DNA of 64,000 bases. Origin: Armatimonadota bacterium (GTDB lineage: Bacteria; Armatimonadota; Fimbriimonadia; Fimbriimonadales; Fimbriimonadaceae). Numbering within the stretch: the first letter of the stretch is position 1; each line of letters opens with the position of its first letter. Under the pieces are notes generated by a model. The model searched no databases and was not told where the DNA came from. It saw only the letters and a list, made by a program, of their open reading frames with translations. The stretch covers positions 992,001-1,056,000 of the forward strand of contig WGMG01000006.1 in the NCBI GenBank assembly GCA_016125185.1. The letters are read 5' to 3'. The position numbers and the translations under genes were made by a program. Shown here piece after piece: positions 18,218 to 27,459 of this stretch.

Positions 18218-18262
18218 AAGTCAAAGCCATGAGCCAAATAGCTCCTGGCTTTGACTTTTTTG
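18218..18262 (+). terminator. strong terminator after DUF4139 paralog 1
   Basis: A 12-bp perfect stem (AAGTCAAAGCCA at 18218-18229, TGGCTTTGACTT at 18246-18257) is followed by a T run. It separates paralog 1 from paralog 2. Confidence 0.85.
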
Positions 18263-18290
18263 TTGAACCGTGCCAATCCTTTCGTACACT
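18263..18290 (+). promoter_or_regulatory. possible sigma-70-like promoter for DUF4139 paralogs 2-4
   Basis: TTGAAC (18263-18268) and TACACT (18285-18290) are 16 nt apart, directly after the terminator and 43 nt before the ATG of paralog 2. Confidence 0.4.
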
Positions 18291-18332
18291 GACTAGGTGG
18301 GTACGCCCAATGGCGGGCGTGATAGGGAAAGG

Positions 18333-19724
18333 ATGATTACCGCATTATTCGCGATCGGGGCGATACTCGTGCCCGGTTCTACCGAAGTCACCGTTTACAG
18401 CCAAGGTCTCGGATTCATCAAGGATATTCGAACCGTCAACCTCACCAAAGGCACGCAGGACGTCATGATCGAGGACGTCGCCCAACTGATCGATGCCACC
18501 AGTGTTGGATTCAAGTGCCTCAACAATCCGGGTTCGGTTTCGATTTTGGAGCAGAACTATCGGTACGACCTCATTTCGCCCGAGGCGATTCTGCAAAAGT
18601 CGGTCGGCAAGCGTGTTCGCTTCACCCGCACAATGGGAAACAAAAAGGAGACGCTGGAAGGCGTCCTCGTCAGCTCTCCGACCTCGGTTGTCAACACTGG
18701 TAACGGTGGCGAGTATCGCTACAACGGTCTCGTGATCCGGGCCGACGATGGCCGCATCGTCCTCTCTCCCGAAGGCGAGATCGAGGTGACGGAAATTCCC
18801 GAAGGATTGATCTCCAAGCCATCGCTGCTTTGGCAAGTCGATAGCGACCGGGCTCAGCAGGCGAAGATGGAACTGAGCTACCTGACCCAGGGTATGAAAT
18901 GGACCGCCAACTATGTCCTAACGATGGATAGTGAGGCTTCAGGCGACCTCCAGGGTTGGGTCACGCTCGACAACAAGTCAGGCGTCTCGTTTCAGGATGC
19001 GACCCTCAAACTTCTGGCCGGAGATGTGAATGTTTTTTTGACCCGAGCGACCGGTGATCCTAAACCTCGCTACGCGTATGGAGCGGCGATGCGAAATCAC
19101 CCAACTCTCAAGGAAGAAAACCTATTCGAATATCACCTCTACACCCTTGAGCGCCCGGCGACGGTCAACAACAATGAGTCCAAGCAACTCAGCCTCCTCG
19201 AAGGGTTCAATATTCCGCTTCAGAAGGTTATCGCCTTCAGTTCCTACGTCGATGACGATGGTCCGCAAACCCACGACATCGATTCAGAAGTCCGCATCAA
19301 GTTCGTTAATGACAAGAAGTCGCACCTAGGCATGCCCCTGCCCGCGGGCAAGATTCGGCTCTATCAGCGCGATAGCAAAGGATCGGTGCAGTTCCTGGGC
19401 GAGGACACCATCAACCACACGCCGAAAGACGAGAAGGTCTCGTTGACCGTGGGTAAATCGTTCGACATCAAAGCGACCCATAAGCGGGCGAGTTGGAAGA
19501 AGATTTCGAAGAACGTGGTGCGAATGGACATCGAGGTCGAGGTGCGAAACCGCAAAACCGAACCGCAGACGGTCTACATCTACGAGAACCTCGACGGAGA
19601 GTGGAAGATTCTGTCCCACTCCGAACCGTTCGTAAAGGACGATGCTGGGACGGCCGTGTTTGAAGTCAAACTCGCCGCCGACCAGGTCAAGACCCTGAAG
19701 TACACGGTGGAGATCAAGCGGTGA
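18333..19724 (+). CDS. DUF4139-type secreted protein, paralog 2 of 4
   Basis: The 463-residue protein starts MITALFAIGAILVPGSTEVTVY. The ATG at 18333 has AAAGG in front and aligns with the starts of paralogs 3 and 4; an upstream GTG (18297) would add 12 unlikely residues. All DUF4139 blocks are present (IDATSVGFKCLNNPGSVSILEQ; LTQGMKWTANYVLTMD; LKLLAGDVN). The variable middle (about residues 240-265) differs most from the other copies. The function is unknown. Confidence 0.85.
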   Translation: MITALFAIGAILVPGSTEVTVYSQGLGFIKDIRTVNLTKGTQDVMIEDVAQLIDATSVGFKCLNNPGSVSILEQNYRYDLISPEAILQKSVGKRVRFTRTMGNKKETLEGVLVSSPTSVVNTGNGGEYRYNGLVIRADDGRIVLSPEGEIEVTEIPEGLISKPSLLWQVDSDRAQQAKMELSYLTQGMKWTANYVLTMDSEASGDLQGWVTLDNKSGVSFQDATLKLLAGDVNVFLTRATGDPKPRYAYGAAMRNHPTLKEENLFEYHLYTLERPATVNNNESKQLSLLEGFNIPLQKVIAFSSYVDDDGPQTHDIDSEVRIKFVNDKKSHLGMPLPAGKIRLYQRDSKGSVQFLGEDTINHTPKDEKVSLTVGKSFDIKATHKRASWKKISKNVVRMDIEVEVRNRKTEPQTVYIYENLDGEWKILSHSEPFVKDDAGTAVFEVKLAADQVKTLKYTVEIKR

Positions 19725-19773
19725 AGAAGTTAGCAGTCGGCAGTTTGCAGTCGACAGTGAAGGAGGCATTAAG

Positions 19774-21189
19774 ATGATTTCGCTGTTGCTTGCGTCCCAT
19801 GCCGTCCTTCAAGCCAACTCAACCGAGGTCACCGTCTACAACGGCGGCTACGGTTTCGTGAAGGACGTGCGCGAACTCGATCTCAAGGCGGGCGTTCAAC
19901 CCGTGGTCATCGACGATGTGGCCGAGAAAATCGACGCGACAAGCGTCGGATTCAAATGCCTCAGCGATCCTGGCTCATTTTCGGTGTTGGAGCAGAACTA
20001 CCGCTACGACTTGGTTTCACCGGAAGCCATCCTGCAGAAGTCGTTGGGTAAGCGCATCCGGTTTACACGCACCGTTGGCGGCAAGAAGGAATCGGTCGAG
20101 GGAGTGCTTCTCAGTTCACCTACGGCAGTGGTCAACAACGGCGACGGTGCCAGCTATCAGTACAACGGGTTGGTCATCCGCACCGACGATGGGCGAATTC
20201 TCCTCTCGCCCAACGGCGAGATCGACGTCCTCCAAATGCCCGAAGGTCTGATCTCCAAGCCATCGCTTTTGTGGCAGGTGGACAGCGCCAAGGACCAGCG
20301 TGCTAAGGTCGAGTTGAGCTACCTCACGGAAGGCATCAAGTGGTCTGCCAGCTATGTGATGACCCTTGGCAAAAGCAATGTGGGTGACCTTCAAGGCTGG
20401 GTGACGCTCGATAACCAGTCGGGCTACAACTTCCGAGACGCGACGCTAAAGCTTTTGGCGGGTGACGTTCATCGAACTGAGAGACGTTACACCCGAGGGA
20501 CAGTCTTCAGCGGTAGATCTGGAATCAACACGATTAATGGTTCGCCGATGGTCGAGGAGGGCCTGTTCGAGTACCACCTTTACACTCTCCAGCGACCGGC
20601 AACCGTCCTCAACAATCAGACCAAACAGCTTGGCCTCCTTGAAGCCACCGACATCCCCATGCAAAAAGTCATCCGGGTCGATTCATATGAAAACGACCCG
20701 CGAGCCAATGTGACTGGCGAAACACAGGATTTCGCCGGATCGGTACACCTGCTCTTTACCAACGACAAAAAGTCGCACCTGGGAATGCCGATGCCTGCCG
20801 GGAAGATTCGATTCTTCCAGCGAGATCAGAAAGGCTCTCTGCAATTCATCGGCGAAGATGCGATCAAGCACACGCCCCGCGATGAGAAGCTCGACCTCAC
20901 AGTCGGAAACGCCTTCGACGTTCGGGCCAGCCGCAAGAAGATTGGCTACACAAAGCTGTCATCGCGATCGGCCCGCATCGACTACGTGATGGAAGTGCGC
21001 AATCGCAAAGACTCGACGGCAAACATTCACCTGTACGAGCACGCCATGCCCTTTAGCTACACGGATTGGAAGATTTCGAAAGCCAGCGATAAGTTCGCTA
21101 AAGTCGATGCCCGCTCCGTCCTTTTCGCCCTCGACCTCAAGCCCAACGAGGTCAAAGAAGTTCGCTTTTCGGTGGAAGCCAAGTGGTAG
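19774..21189 (+). CDS. DUF4139-type secreted protein, paralog 3 of 4
   Basis: The 471-residue protein has a signal-like start (MISLLLASHAVLQANS) and the most divergent copy of the family signature: TEVTVYNGGYGFVKDVRELDL in place of NQGLGF, and SYLTEGIKWSASYVMTLG. AAGGAGG stands 8 nt before the ATG. It shares the C-terminal block KSHLGMPMPAGKIRFFQRD with the others. The function is unknown. Confidence 0.85.
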   Translation: MISLLLASHAVLQANSTEVTVYNGGYGFVKDVRELDLKAGVQPVVIDDVAEKIDATSVGFKCLSDPGSFSVLEQNYRYDLVSPEAILQKSLGKRIRFTRTVGGKKESVEGVLLSSPTAVVNNGDGASYQYNGLVIRTDDGRILLSPNGEIDVLQMPEGLISKPSLLWQVDSAKDQRAKVELSYLTEGIKWSASYVMTLGKSNVGDLQGWVTLDNQSGYNFRDATLKLLAGDVHRTERRYTRGTVFSGRSGINTINGSPMVEEGLFEYHLYTLQRPATVLNNQTKQLGLLEATDIPMQKVIRVDSYENDPRANVTGETQDFAGSVHLLFTNDKKSHLGMPMPAGKIRFFQRDQKGSLQFIGEDAIKHTPRDEKLDLTVGNAFDVRASRKKIGYTKLSSRSARIDYVMEVRNRKDSTANIHLYEHAMPFSYTDWKISKASDKFAKVDARSVLFALDLKPNEVKEVRFSVEAKW

Positions 21190-21213
21190 CCGCCAACCCT
21201 TAGGAACACAAAC

Positions 21214-22626
21214 ATGATTGGAACTCTCCTTGCCATTCACGCCCTTCTTCAGCCGGGCTCAACCGAAGTCACGGTCTATAACCAGGGCCTCGGCTTTATC
21301 AAAGACGTTCGAACCCTTAAGCTCCGAAAGGGGACGCAGAACATCGTCGTCGAAGATGTCGCCCAGATGATCGACGCGACGAGCGTCGGGTTCAAATGTT
21401 TGAACAACCCTGGCTCGGTCTCGATACTGGAACAGAACTACCAGTACGATCTGATCTCGCCCGAAGCGATCCTCCAGAAATCGGTCGGCAAACGCATTCG
21501 CTTCACACGGACAATGGGAACCCAAAAGGAATCCGTCGAAGGCGTGCTCCTGAATTCGCCAACGTCCGTTGTGAACAATGGCGATGGCCCGACGATGCAG
21601 TACAACGGTCTCGTTATCCGCACCGACGACGGGCGAATTCTGCTCTCGCCGGAAGGGGAGATCGACGTTCTCGAAATGCCTGAAGGGTTGATCTCGAAAC
21701 CGTCCCTGTTGTGGCAGGTCGACAGCGACCGCGATCAGGACGCGAAGATGGAGTTGAGCTATTTGACGCAAGGGATGAAGTGGAGCGCTAACTACGTTCT
21801 GACCATGGGCGACAGTGGGTCCGCCGACCTGCAAGGCTGGGTGACATTGGATAACCAGTCGGGTGTGTCGTTTGACAATGCAACGCTGAAACTTTTGGCG
21901 GGAGATGTGAATGTGGTTCAAAATGCACTCCCTCTTGCCGCAGATGGCATTGCCATCAAGGCCGCACCAGCGGCCAAAGCCCCGATGTCAGAAGAGAGTC
22001 TCTTCGAGTACCACCTTTACACCCTGGACCGCCCGGCGACGGTGAAGAACAAGGAGACCAAACAACTGAGCCTGCTGGAGGGATTCAACATTCCGGTGCA
22101 AAAGGTCCTGTATTACGAAGGCTATGCGAACATGGGCGGCAACGAGGATGAATCCAAGAATGAGGCGGCTCAGGTTCGCATCAAGTTCATCAACGACAAG
22201 AAGAGCAACCTTGGAATGCCGATGCCGGCGGGCAAGATGCGGCTGTACCAACGCGACAGCAAGGGCTCGGTGCAGTTCCTCGGCGAGGACATGATCAACC
22301 ACACGCCGAAGGACGAGAAGATTTCGTTGGAGGTCGGAACCGCTTTCGACGTCCGTATCGATCGAAAGCCGACCAATTACGTGAAGCTGGGACGGGACTC
22401 GAAGAACAACACCAATGCCGCCCGCATCTCGTACGAGCTGGAGGTTCGCAACCACAAGGAAGAGCCAGTGACGGTGTACCTATACGAGCACGAATCAGGC
22501 GATTGGCGTGTGGTCGAAAAGTCGCAGGACTATATTAAGGATGACGCGAGTACGATCGTTTTCGAGGTTCGCCTTGCCGCAGGTGAGACGAAGAAAGTGA
22601 CGTATTCGGTTGAATCCAAATGGTGA
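21214..22626 (+). CDS. DUF4139-type secreted protein, paralog 4 of 4
   Basis: The 470-residue protein starts MIGTLLAIHALLQPGSTEVTVYN, 24 nt after paralog 3. It is close to paralog 2 across IDATSVGFKCLNNPGSVSILEQ and LTQGMKWSANYVLTMG. An Ala/Lys/Pro-rich insert lies in the variable middle (about residues 240-260). Its end overlaps the next small gene by 7 nt. Confidence 0.85.
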   Translation: MIGTLLAIHALLQPGSTEVTVYNQGLGFIKDVRTLKLRKGTQNIVVEDVAQMIDATSVGFKCLNNPGSVSILEQNYQYDLISPEAILQKSVGKRIRFTRTMGTQKESVEGVLLNSPTSVVNNGDGPTMQYNGLVIRTDDGRILLSPEGEIDVLEMPEGLISKPSLLWQVDSDRDQDAKMELSYLTQGMKWSANYVLTMGDSGSADLQGWVTLDNQSGVSFDNATLKLLAGDVNVVQNALPLAADGIAIKAAPAAKAPMSEESLFEYHLYTLDRPATVKNKETKQLSLLEGFNIPVQKVLYYEGYANMGGNEDESKNEAAQVRIKFINDKKSNLGMPMPAGKMRLYQRDSKGSVQFLGEDMINHTPKDEKISLEVGTAFDVRIDRKPTNYVKLGRDSKNNTNAARISYELEVRNHKEEPVTVYLYEHESGDWRVVEKSQDYIKDDASTIVFEVRLAAGETKKVTYSVESKW

Positions 22627-22901
22627 AATCAAAATGGCAGTGGGGGTTGTATTTCTCCCCCACCCTGGCTTTCATGGTCTGCCTAGCCTTGTCTATGACA
22701 ACACGACATGGAAATGACCGGGGCATTGCGATGTTGCCATTACTTTGCATCGTTGCAGCACTCCCGATGTTCGCGTTGGTAACTCTTCTTATGTGGCTAT
22801 CTCAGCGAAGTCGTGAGTACTTGATGTTGTTCTTCCTTGCTTTTCTGCAATTCGTGTTCTGTCTAGCACTCGGTTTCGTCCAGATCGTTTTGAACGCATA
22901 A
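22620..22901 (+). CDS. small membrane protein, 93 residues
   Basis: No family is recognised. The protein has three hydrophobic segments (about residues 9-25, 38-60, 68-90) and few charges. Its ATG overlaps the stop of DUF4139 paralog 4 (ATGGTGA), which suggests translational coupling and supports the gene being real. Confidence 0.5.
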   Translation: MVKSKWQWGLYFSPTLAFMVCLALSMTTRHGNDRGIAMLPLLCIVAALPMFALVTLLMWLSQRSREYLMLFFLAFLQFVFCLALGFVQIVLNA

Positions 22902-22956
22902 GAAGTCTTAGACATTCGTGAACAATCCGAACCTGTTTCGGTAACCCATAGGTACG

Positions 22957-24774
22957 ATGGGCGGTAGTGCCATGAAGACCCTCTCCCTGGTCGGTGTCGC
23001 GTGCTTTTCCGCCCTGTCGTTTGCCCAAGCGAAGCACACTTTTACGTTTGGTGGGCCGAACAACAGCGAATTCCTTCTGGATGGTAAGCCGTTTCAGATT
23101 CGGTCTGGTGAGATCGACCCCGGGCGGATTCCCGCCGAATACTGGCGGCATCGAATCCAGATGGCGAAGGCGATGGGTCTGAATACCATCGCGCCGTACA
23201 TTTTCTGGAACGATCACGAGCAGACGGAAGGGAAGTTCGACTTCAAATCCGGCTCACGAAACATCGGCCGGTTCATCGATATCTGCCGTGAGGAAGGGAT
23301 GTGGGTGCTCTTGCGCCCGGGCCCATATGTCTGCGGCGAGTGGGATGGCGGTGGGCTGCCCTGGTTCCTTTGGAAGGACCCCAAGCTCAAGATTCGGTCG
23401 AACGACGATCCGAAGTACATGGACGCCGTCGCAAAGTACCTGCACGAACTCGCAAAGGTCGTCAAACCGAGGATGATCGACCGAGGTGGGCCAATCGTGA
23501 TGGTCCAGATCGAAAACGAATACGGCAGCTACCCTCGGCACGACCGAAGCCATATGGCGTGGCTAGAGGCAACGTGGAAAAAGGAAGGCGTCAACGGTCC
23601 GTTTTCAACCTCGGATGGCCCGGCTGAGTATAACCTGAAGGATTCTAGCCTGCCCGGCGCAGCCGTCGGACTCGATAGTGGTTTGAGCGAGGCCGACTGG
23701 ACGCTCGCTCGGCGCATCAATCCAGGTGTGCCCGTCTTCTCCGGTGAGACCTACCCGGGCTGGTTGCGGCACTGGGGGGAGAAAAATTGGGAGCCATCCA
23801 ACGTGTCCAAAGAGCTGAAGTTCTACATGGACACCAAGAAGTCGTTCAACCTATACCTGGTGCACGGGGGTACCAACTTCGGCTTCACAACCGGTGCGAA
23901 TAGCGGTGGGAAGGGGTTCGAGCCCGACCTGACCAGCTACGACTATGGATGTCCGATCAACGAGCAAGGGAACCCGACGAAGGAGTATTTCGAGTATCGA
24001 AATCTTATTGCAAGCTACCTACCGAGCGAGCTTGTTCCGGCGGTGCCGAAGCCGATCCCCGCGATGGAGATTCCGGCAATCGACATGATGCCGATCTCGG
24101 ATATTTGGCACGTTTTGGCACGAAAGCAGACGTCGGTTGAACCTAAAACCTTTGCCGAGCTTGGGCAGAACCAGGGCTTGGTCGTGTATGAGACGAAGAT
24201 AAAGAGAGGTGATATATCTAGTCTCTCTTTTGATAAAGTATGCGACTACGGTTTGGTTTTTGTGAACAGACGGTACGTCGGCAGCCTGGACCGACGCCTT
24301 GGCCAGAAAGAGATGGAGTTACCGGCAAGCGATCATGACCAGACATTGGAAATTGTGGTCGAAGGAATGGGTCGCATCAACTTCTCGGCGGCGATGGAGA
24401 CGGATCGAAAGGGCATTTTTTCGCCGAAGTTGAACGGCCAACCGTTAACTGACTGGACGATGTATCCGATCCCGCTGGACTCGCGGATGATTGATCGACT
24501 GGGATCGACCCGAGGAACGACTTCGGGCAAGGGGCAGTTTTTCCGTGGAACCTTCGAGTTGCCGTCAACCGCCGATACCTATCTGGATATGCGGGAATAC
24601 GGCAAAGGGGTAGTTTGGGTGAATGGGCACAACCTTGGCCGATACTGGAGCATCGGTCCGCAGTTCCGTCTCTTTTGCCCCGGTGTCTGGCTGAGGAAGG
24701 GAAGAAATACGATTACGGTTTTGGATTTGGAGGGGACCGAGGGTCATGAGATTAGGGGTTTTAAGGTTCCGTAA
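22957..24774 (+). CDS. glycoside hydrolase family 35 beta-galactosidase
   Basis: The protein of about 600 residues has a signal peptide (MKTLSLVGVACFSALSFAQA after an optional 5-residue lead; ATG 22972 is an equal start choice). GH35 signatures: FQIRSGEIDPGRIPAEYWRHR, GPYVCGEWDGGGLPWFLW, acid/base Glu in VQIENEYGSY, nucleophile Glu in FSGETYPGW, and GGTNFGFTTGAN. Two C-terminal jelly-roll regions follow (GRINFSAAMETDRKGIF; EYGKGVVWVNGHNLGRYWSIG). It is inferred to release terminal beta-galactose from glycans outside the cytoplasm. Confidence 0.93.
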   Translation: MGGSAMKTLSLVGVACFSALSFAQAKHTFTFGGPNNSEFLLDGKPFQIRSGEIDPGRIPAEYWRHRIQMAKAMGLNTIAPYIFWNDHEQTEGKFDFKSGSRNIGRFIDICREEGMWVLLRPGPYVCGEWDGGGLPWFLWKDPKLKIRSNDDPKYMDAVAKYLHELAKVVKPRMIDRGGPIVMVQIENEYGSYPRHDRSHMAWLEATWKKEGVNGPFSTSDGPAEYNLKDSSLPGAAVGLDSGLSEADWTLARRINPGVPVFSGETYPGWLRHWGEKNWEPSNVSKELKFYMDTKKSFNLYLVHGGTNFGFTTGANSGGKGFEPDLTSYDYGCPINEQGNPTKEYFEYRNLIASYLPSELVPAVPKPIPAMEIPAIDMMPISDIWHVLARKQTSVEPKTFAELGQNQGLVVYETKIKRGDISSLSFDKVCDYGLVFVNRRYVGSLDRRLGQKEMELPASDHDQTLEIVVEGMGRINFSAAMETDRKGIFSPKLNGQPLTDWTMYPIPLDSRMIDRLGSTRGTTSGKGQFFRGTFELPSTADTYLDMREYGKGVVWVNGHNLGRYWSIGPQFRLFCPGVWLRKGRNTITVLDLEGTEGHEIRGFKVP

Positions 24775-25144
24775 ATTTGTCCTGCTACGGCAAGCAGTTC
24801 TCTACCTCACCAGTTGCCCCCGATTCACTTCGTTCATTGCCCTTTGGCGGGGTCCAACGACAAGCTCCTGACGTCGCGGCAACATCCTCTCCTGGGAGAG
24901 CCTGTCGCACAGCAGTTTTTCTAAACTTTTGACGCCTCATTTGTCGCCGCCATAATGGCGGGGTCGTCCCGAATGTCGGGACTCCTCGGACCATTTCAGG
25001 TTAGAAGTCGTCCGGGGGTCTACGCTCGTACCTCGCTCCGACCGCCCGGCTACCATCTGTGATCCCTCCGGGATCAGGTTTTCGCTTGCGATGCGACAGG
25101 CTCTAAAAGGGGAGGAAATCTAGCCCAAGAGCACGGCCCCGTTT

Positions 25145-25200
25145 CCTGACTCAAGTCAAGGACACTTACCCGTGCTGGAACTGCCTTCAAAGCAGGAATC
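25145..25200. repeat. tandem hairpin unit A
   Basis: The unit begins CCTGACTCAAGTCA and later has GGAACTGCCTTCAAAGCAGG. Each half can fold into a small hairpin. About two thirds of positions match unit B at 25248. Confidence 0.45.
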
Positions 25201-25247
25201 GTGGTTAAGCGTTACGAATTTTCATGATGGATTTTCCCCTCCCGTCA

Positions 25248-25303
25248 CCTGACATGAGTCAGATGACACCCTTCCACGTTGGAACCGCCTTTGTGGCAGT
25301 TCA
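25248..25303. repeat. tandem hairpin unit B
   Basis: It has a perfect CTGAC-ATGA-GTCAG hairpin, then GAACCGCC and GGCAGTTC (one mismatch) around a 5-nt loop. Its order and spacing match unit A. Confidence 0.45.
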
Positions 25304-25367
25304 AACTGCGGACCCTCCAGATATCCCATGGAGAATCTGGAGAGGGAAGTGAGCCTCCCGTTGTTTG

Positions 25368-25988
25368 CTACATCGTTCCGTAAAGGCGATCGCCGAAGTC
25401 GCCGAGGCCGGGGACGATGTACTTTTTGTCATTCAGTCGCTCATCGACTGATGCCGTGAAGATTGGGACCTCGGGGTGCTGGGACTGGAGGAATTCGATG
25501 CCTTCGGGGGCAGAGATCACGGAAACCATCACTACTTCCTTCGCTCCAGCGACCTTGAGTTGGCCGATAGCTTGAGCGGCTGAGCCGCCGGTGGCAAGCA
25601 TGGGGTCGAGGCACAGGGTAAATCGTCCTTCGAGCGAAGGGAGTTTCATGTAGTAGCTTCGTGCGATGGCGGTATCCTCGTGCCGCTCCAGGCCGACGTA
25701 ACCCACCTTCACATCCGGGAAGAGTTGGAGCACCGGCTCCAGCATCGAAAGTCCGGCGCGGAGGATCGGCACGGCGGCGATGCCTTCGCCCAAAACCTTG
25801 GTCTCGCATTGCGTGAGCGGGGTGGTGACCGTCGCACAGGTTTGGGCCAGGCCTTTGGTCGCCTCGATGACCAAGAGCGTAGTCAAATGGTTGGCCACCC
25901 GGCGGAAGCGCTCGGGCTGGGTTTCTTGATCCCGCAACTGCGAAAGATAGTGTTGAGCGAGCGGGTGGTCGACGACGGTAACCGGCAT
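25368..25988 (-). CDS. upp: uracil phosphoribosyltransferase
   Basis: The 206-residue protein starts MPVTVVDHPLAQHYLSQLRD, the usual Upp beginning. An in-frame upstream ATG at 26042 would add 18 residues. The PRPP loop is LCLDPMLATGGSAAQAI, with AVPILRAGLSMLEPV and VPGLGDFGDRLYGTM at the end, the uracil-binding region. It converts uracil and PRPP to UMP (pyrimidine salvage). It is divergent from glmU. Confidence 0.96.
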   Translation of the reverse strand: MPVTVVDHPLAQHYLSQLRDQETQPERFRRVANHLTTLLVIEATKGLAQTCATVTTPLTQCETKVLGEGIAAVPILRAGLSMLEPVLQLFPDVKVGYVGLERHEDTAIARSYYMKLPSLEGRFTLCLDPMLATGGSAAQAIGQLKVAGAKEVVMVSVISAPEGIEFLQSQHPEVPIFTASVDERLNDKKYIVPGLGDFGDRLYGTM

Positions 25989-26073
25989 ATTTCTATTGTC
26001 CCGCGTCGAATAGACAAGTTTCAACTTGTCATGAGGGCTCAAAAAGGTTCAGAATTACATTTCTCTTAACGTA

Positions 26074-27459
26074 ATGAGCAAACGCAGAGTCACCGGATTG
26101 ATCTTAGCGGCTGGAAAAGGCACGCGCATGAAGTCCGATCTTCCGAAGTGTCTGCACCAGGTTTGCGGCGTTCCGATGGTCAAATTGGTGGCCGATTCAC
26201 TCCAAGCCGCGGGCGCGGACGAAATCGTGATCGTGGTTGGACACGGCGGAGAAGAGATCGTCAAGAGCCTTGGCACCGGCTATCAGTACGCTTGGCAACG
26301 CGAACAGCACGGCACCGGTCACGCGGTTCAATGCGCTCTAGCCGAAGTTGGACCGATCGACGGAACGGTTATGATCGTCTGCGGCGACACACCGCTCATT
26401 TCTTCCGAATACTTCCGCGAGTTTCTGTGTGGGCACATCAACTCCGAACGGGTTTGTTCGCTTTCGGTGGCGAAGCTGCCGGATGCTCACGGCTATGGAC
26501 GGGTTGAGATTTCGGGCGGCGATGCAAAGCGGATCATCGAGCAAAAGGACGCCAATGACGCCGAGAAGCAAATCAGCACGGCCAATGCGGGGATGTACTG
26601 CGTAGAAGGCCCGGCTTTGTCCGAAGCGCTGGCGACCCTAAAGAACGACAATGCCCAGGGCGAGTACTACCTGACCGATATTGTCGCCTACTTTGACGCG
26701 ACCAACCGACCCGTCAATGCTTTTATTTCTAAGGACCCGGCGATCCTGATGGGGGTTAATGACCGGAAGCAGCTCGCGGAAGCCAACGGCATCCTTCGCA
26801 AATCGATCCTTGAAAAGCATATGCTGGCGGGAGTCACGATCGTCGATCCGAATAACACGTACATTGGCCCCTACGTTCAGATCGAGCAGGATACGATCAT
26901 CGAGCCGGGAACGCATCTGATCGGCGATACGAAGATTGGCTCGAAGACAACCATCGGCCCTAACACTCGCCTGGTGAATGTTCAGGTCGGCAGTGGGACA
27001 TTGATCTTTTTGAGCAACGCCGACACCGCCGTGATCGGGTCGGATGTGAAGATCGGTCCCTACGCGAACATCCGTCCGAAGAGTACACTGGAGGACGGCG
27101 TGCGAATCGGCAACTTCGTCGAAATCAATCGCTCCACCCTCCACGAGGGCGTCAAAGCTAGCCACCTTACGTACATCGGCGACGCCGAAATTGGTGCGGA
27201 AACCAATATCGGCGCGGGAACGATCACGTGCAATTTTGACGGATTCATCAAGAGTCGAACCCAAATCGGGTCCGACGCGTTCATTGGTTCGAACTCGACC
27301 CTGGTTGCCCCGGTTGTAATCGGGGACGGAGTCATTGTTGCCGCCGGCAGCGTCATCACCCAAGACGTTCCGGCTGGGAGCGGAGCGTTCGGTAGAGCGC
27401 GCCAGGAGAATAAGGAAGGGTGGGCCGCAAGGTGGCGGGAGAAAAAAAGGAATGGTTGA
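26074..27459 (+). CDS. glmU: bifunctional UDP-GlcNAc pyrophosphorylase / GlcN-1-P acetyltransferase
   Basis: The 461-residue protein has an N-terminal nucleotidyltransferase domain (LILAAGKGTRMKSDLPKCLH; VCGDTPLIS; GRVEISGGDAKRIIEQKDA). A C-terminal left-handed beta-helix of hexapeptide repeats follows, with the acetyltransferase site SHLTYIGDAEIG and NIGAGTITCNFDG. It makes UDP-GlcNAc for peptidoglycan and envelope polymers. It overlaps prs by 8 nt. Confidence 0.96.
   Translation: MSKRRVTGLILAAGKGTRMKSDLPKCLHQVCGVPMVKLVADSLQAAGADEIVIVVGHGGEEIVKSLGTGYQYAWQREQHGTGHAVQCALAEVGPIDGTVMIVCGDTPLISSEYFREFLCGHINSERVCSLSVAKLPDAHGYGRVEISGGDAKRIIEQKDANDAEKQISTANAGMYCVEGPALSEALATLKNDNAQGEYYLTDIVAYFDATNRPVNAFISKDPAILMGVNDRKQLAEANGILRKSILEKHMLAGVTIVDPNNTYIGPYVQIEQDTIIEPGTHLIGDTKIGSKTTIGPNTRLVNVQVGSGTLIFLSNADTAVIGSDVKIGPYANIRPKSTLEDGVRIGNFVEINRSTLHEGVKASHLTYIGDAEIGAETNIGAGTITCNFDGFIKSRTQIGSDAFIGSNSTLVAPVVIGDGVIVAAGSVITQDVPAGSGAFGRARQENKEGWAARWREKKRNG

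Larger units (their letters stand above)
24775..25367. other. 593-nt gene-free spacer with hairpins and repeats
   Basis: No credible ORF is present. The spacer holds several short palindromes (GTCCCGAATGTCGGGAC at 24966-24982, TGATCCCTCCGGGATCA near 25060) and a pair of inverted arms sharing AGAGCCTGTCGCA (24897-24909 and, reversed, 25092-25104). Two similar ~56-nt units occur at 25145-25200 and 25248-25303. The composition resembles dispersed multi-copy intergenic repeats; copy number elsewhere is unknown. Confidence 0.6.

Noticed and set aside
24775-25367. CRISPR array in the repeat-containing spacer
   Set aside because: Only two diverged units are present with no regular spacers and no cas genes.
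25441-26069. Antisense and overlapping ORFs in the upp region
   Set aside because: The Upp frame explains the region fully; the others are low-complexity shadows.
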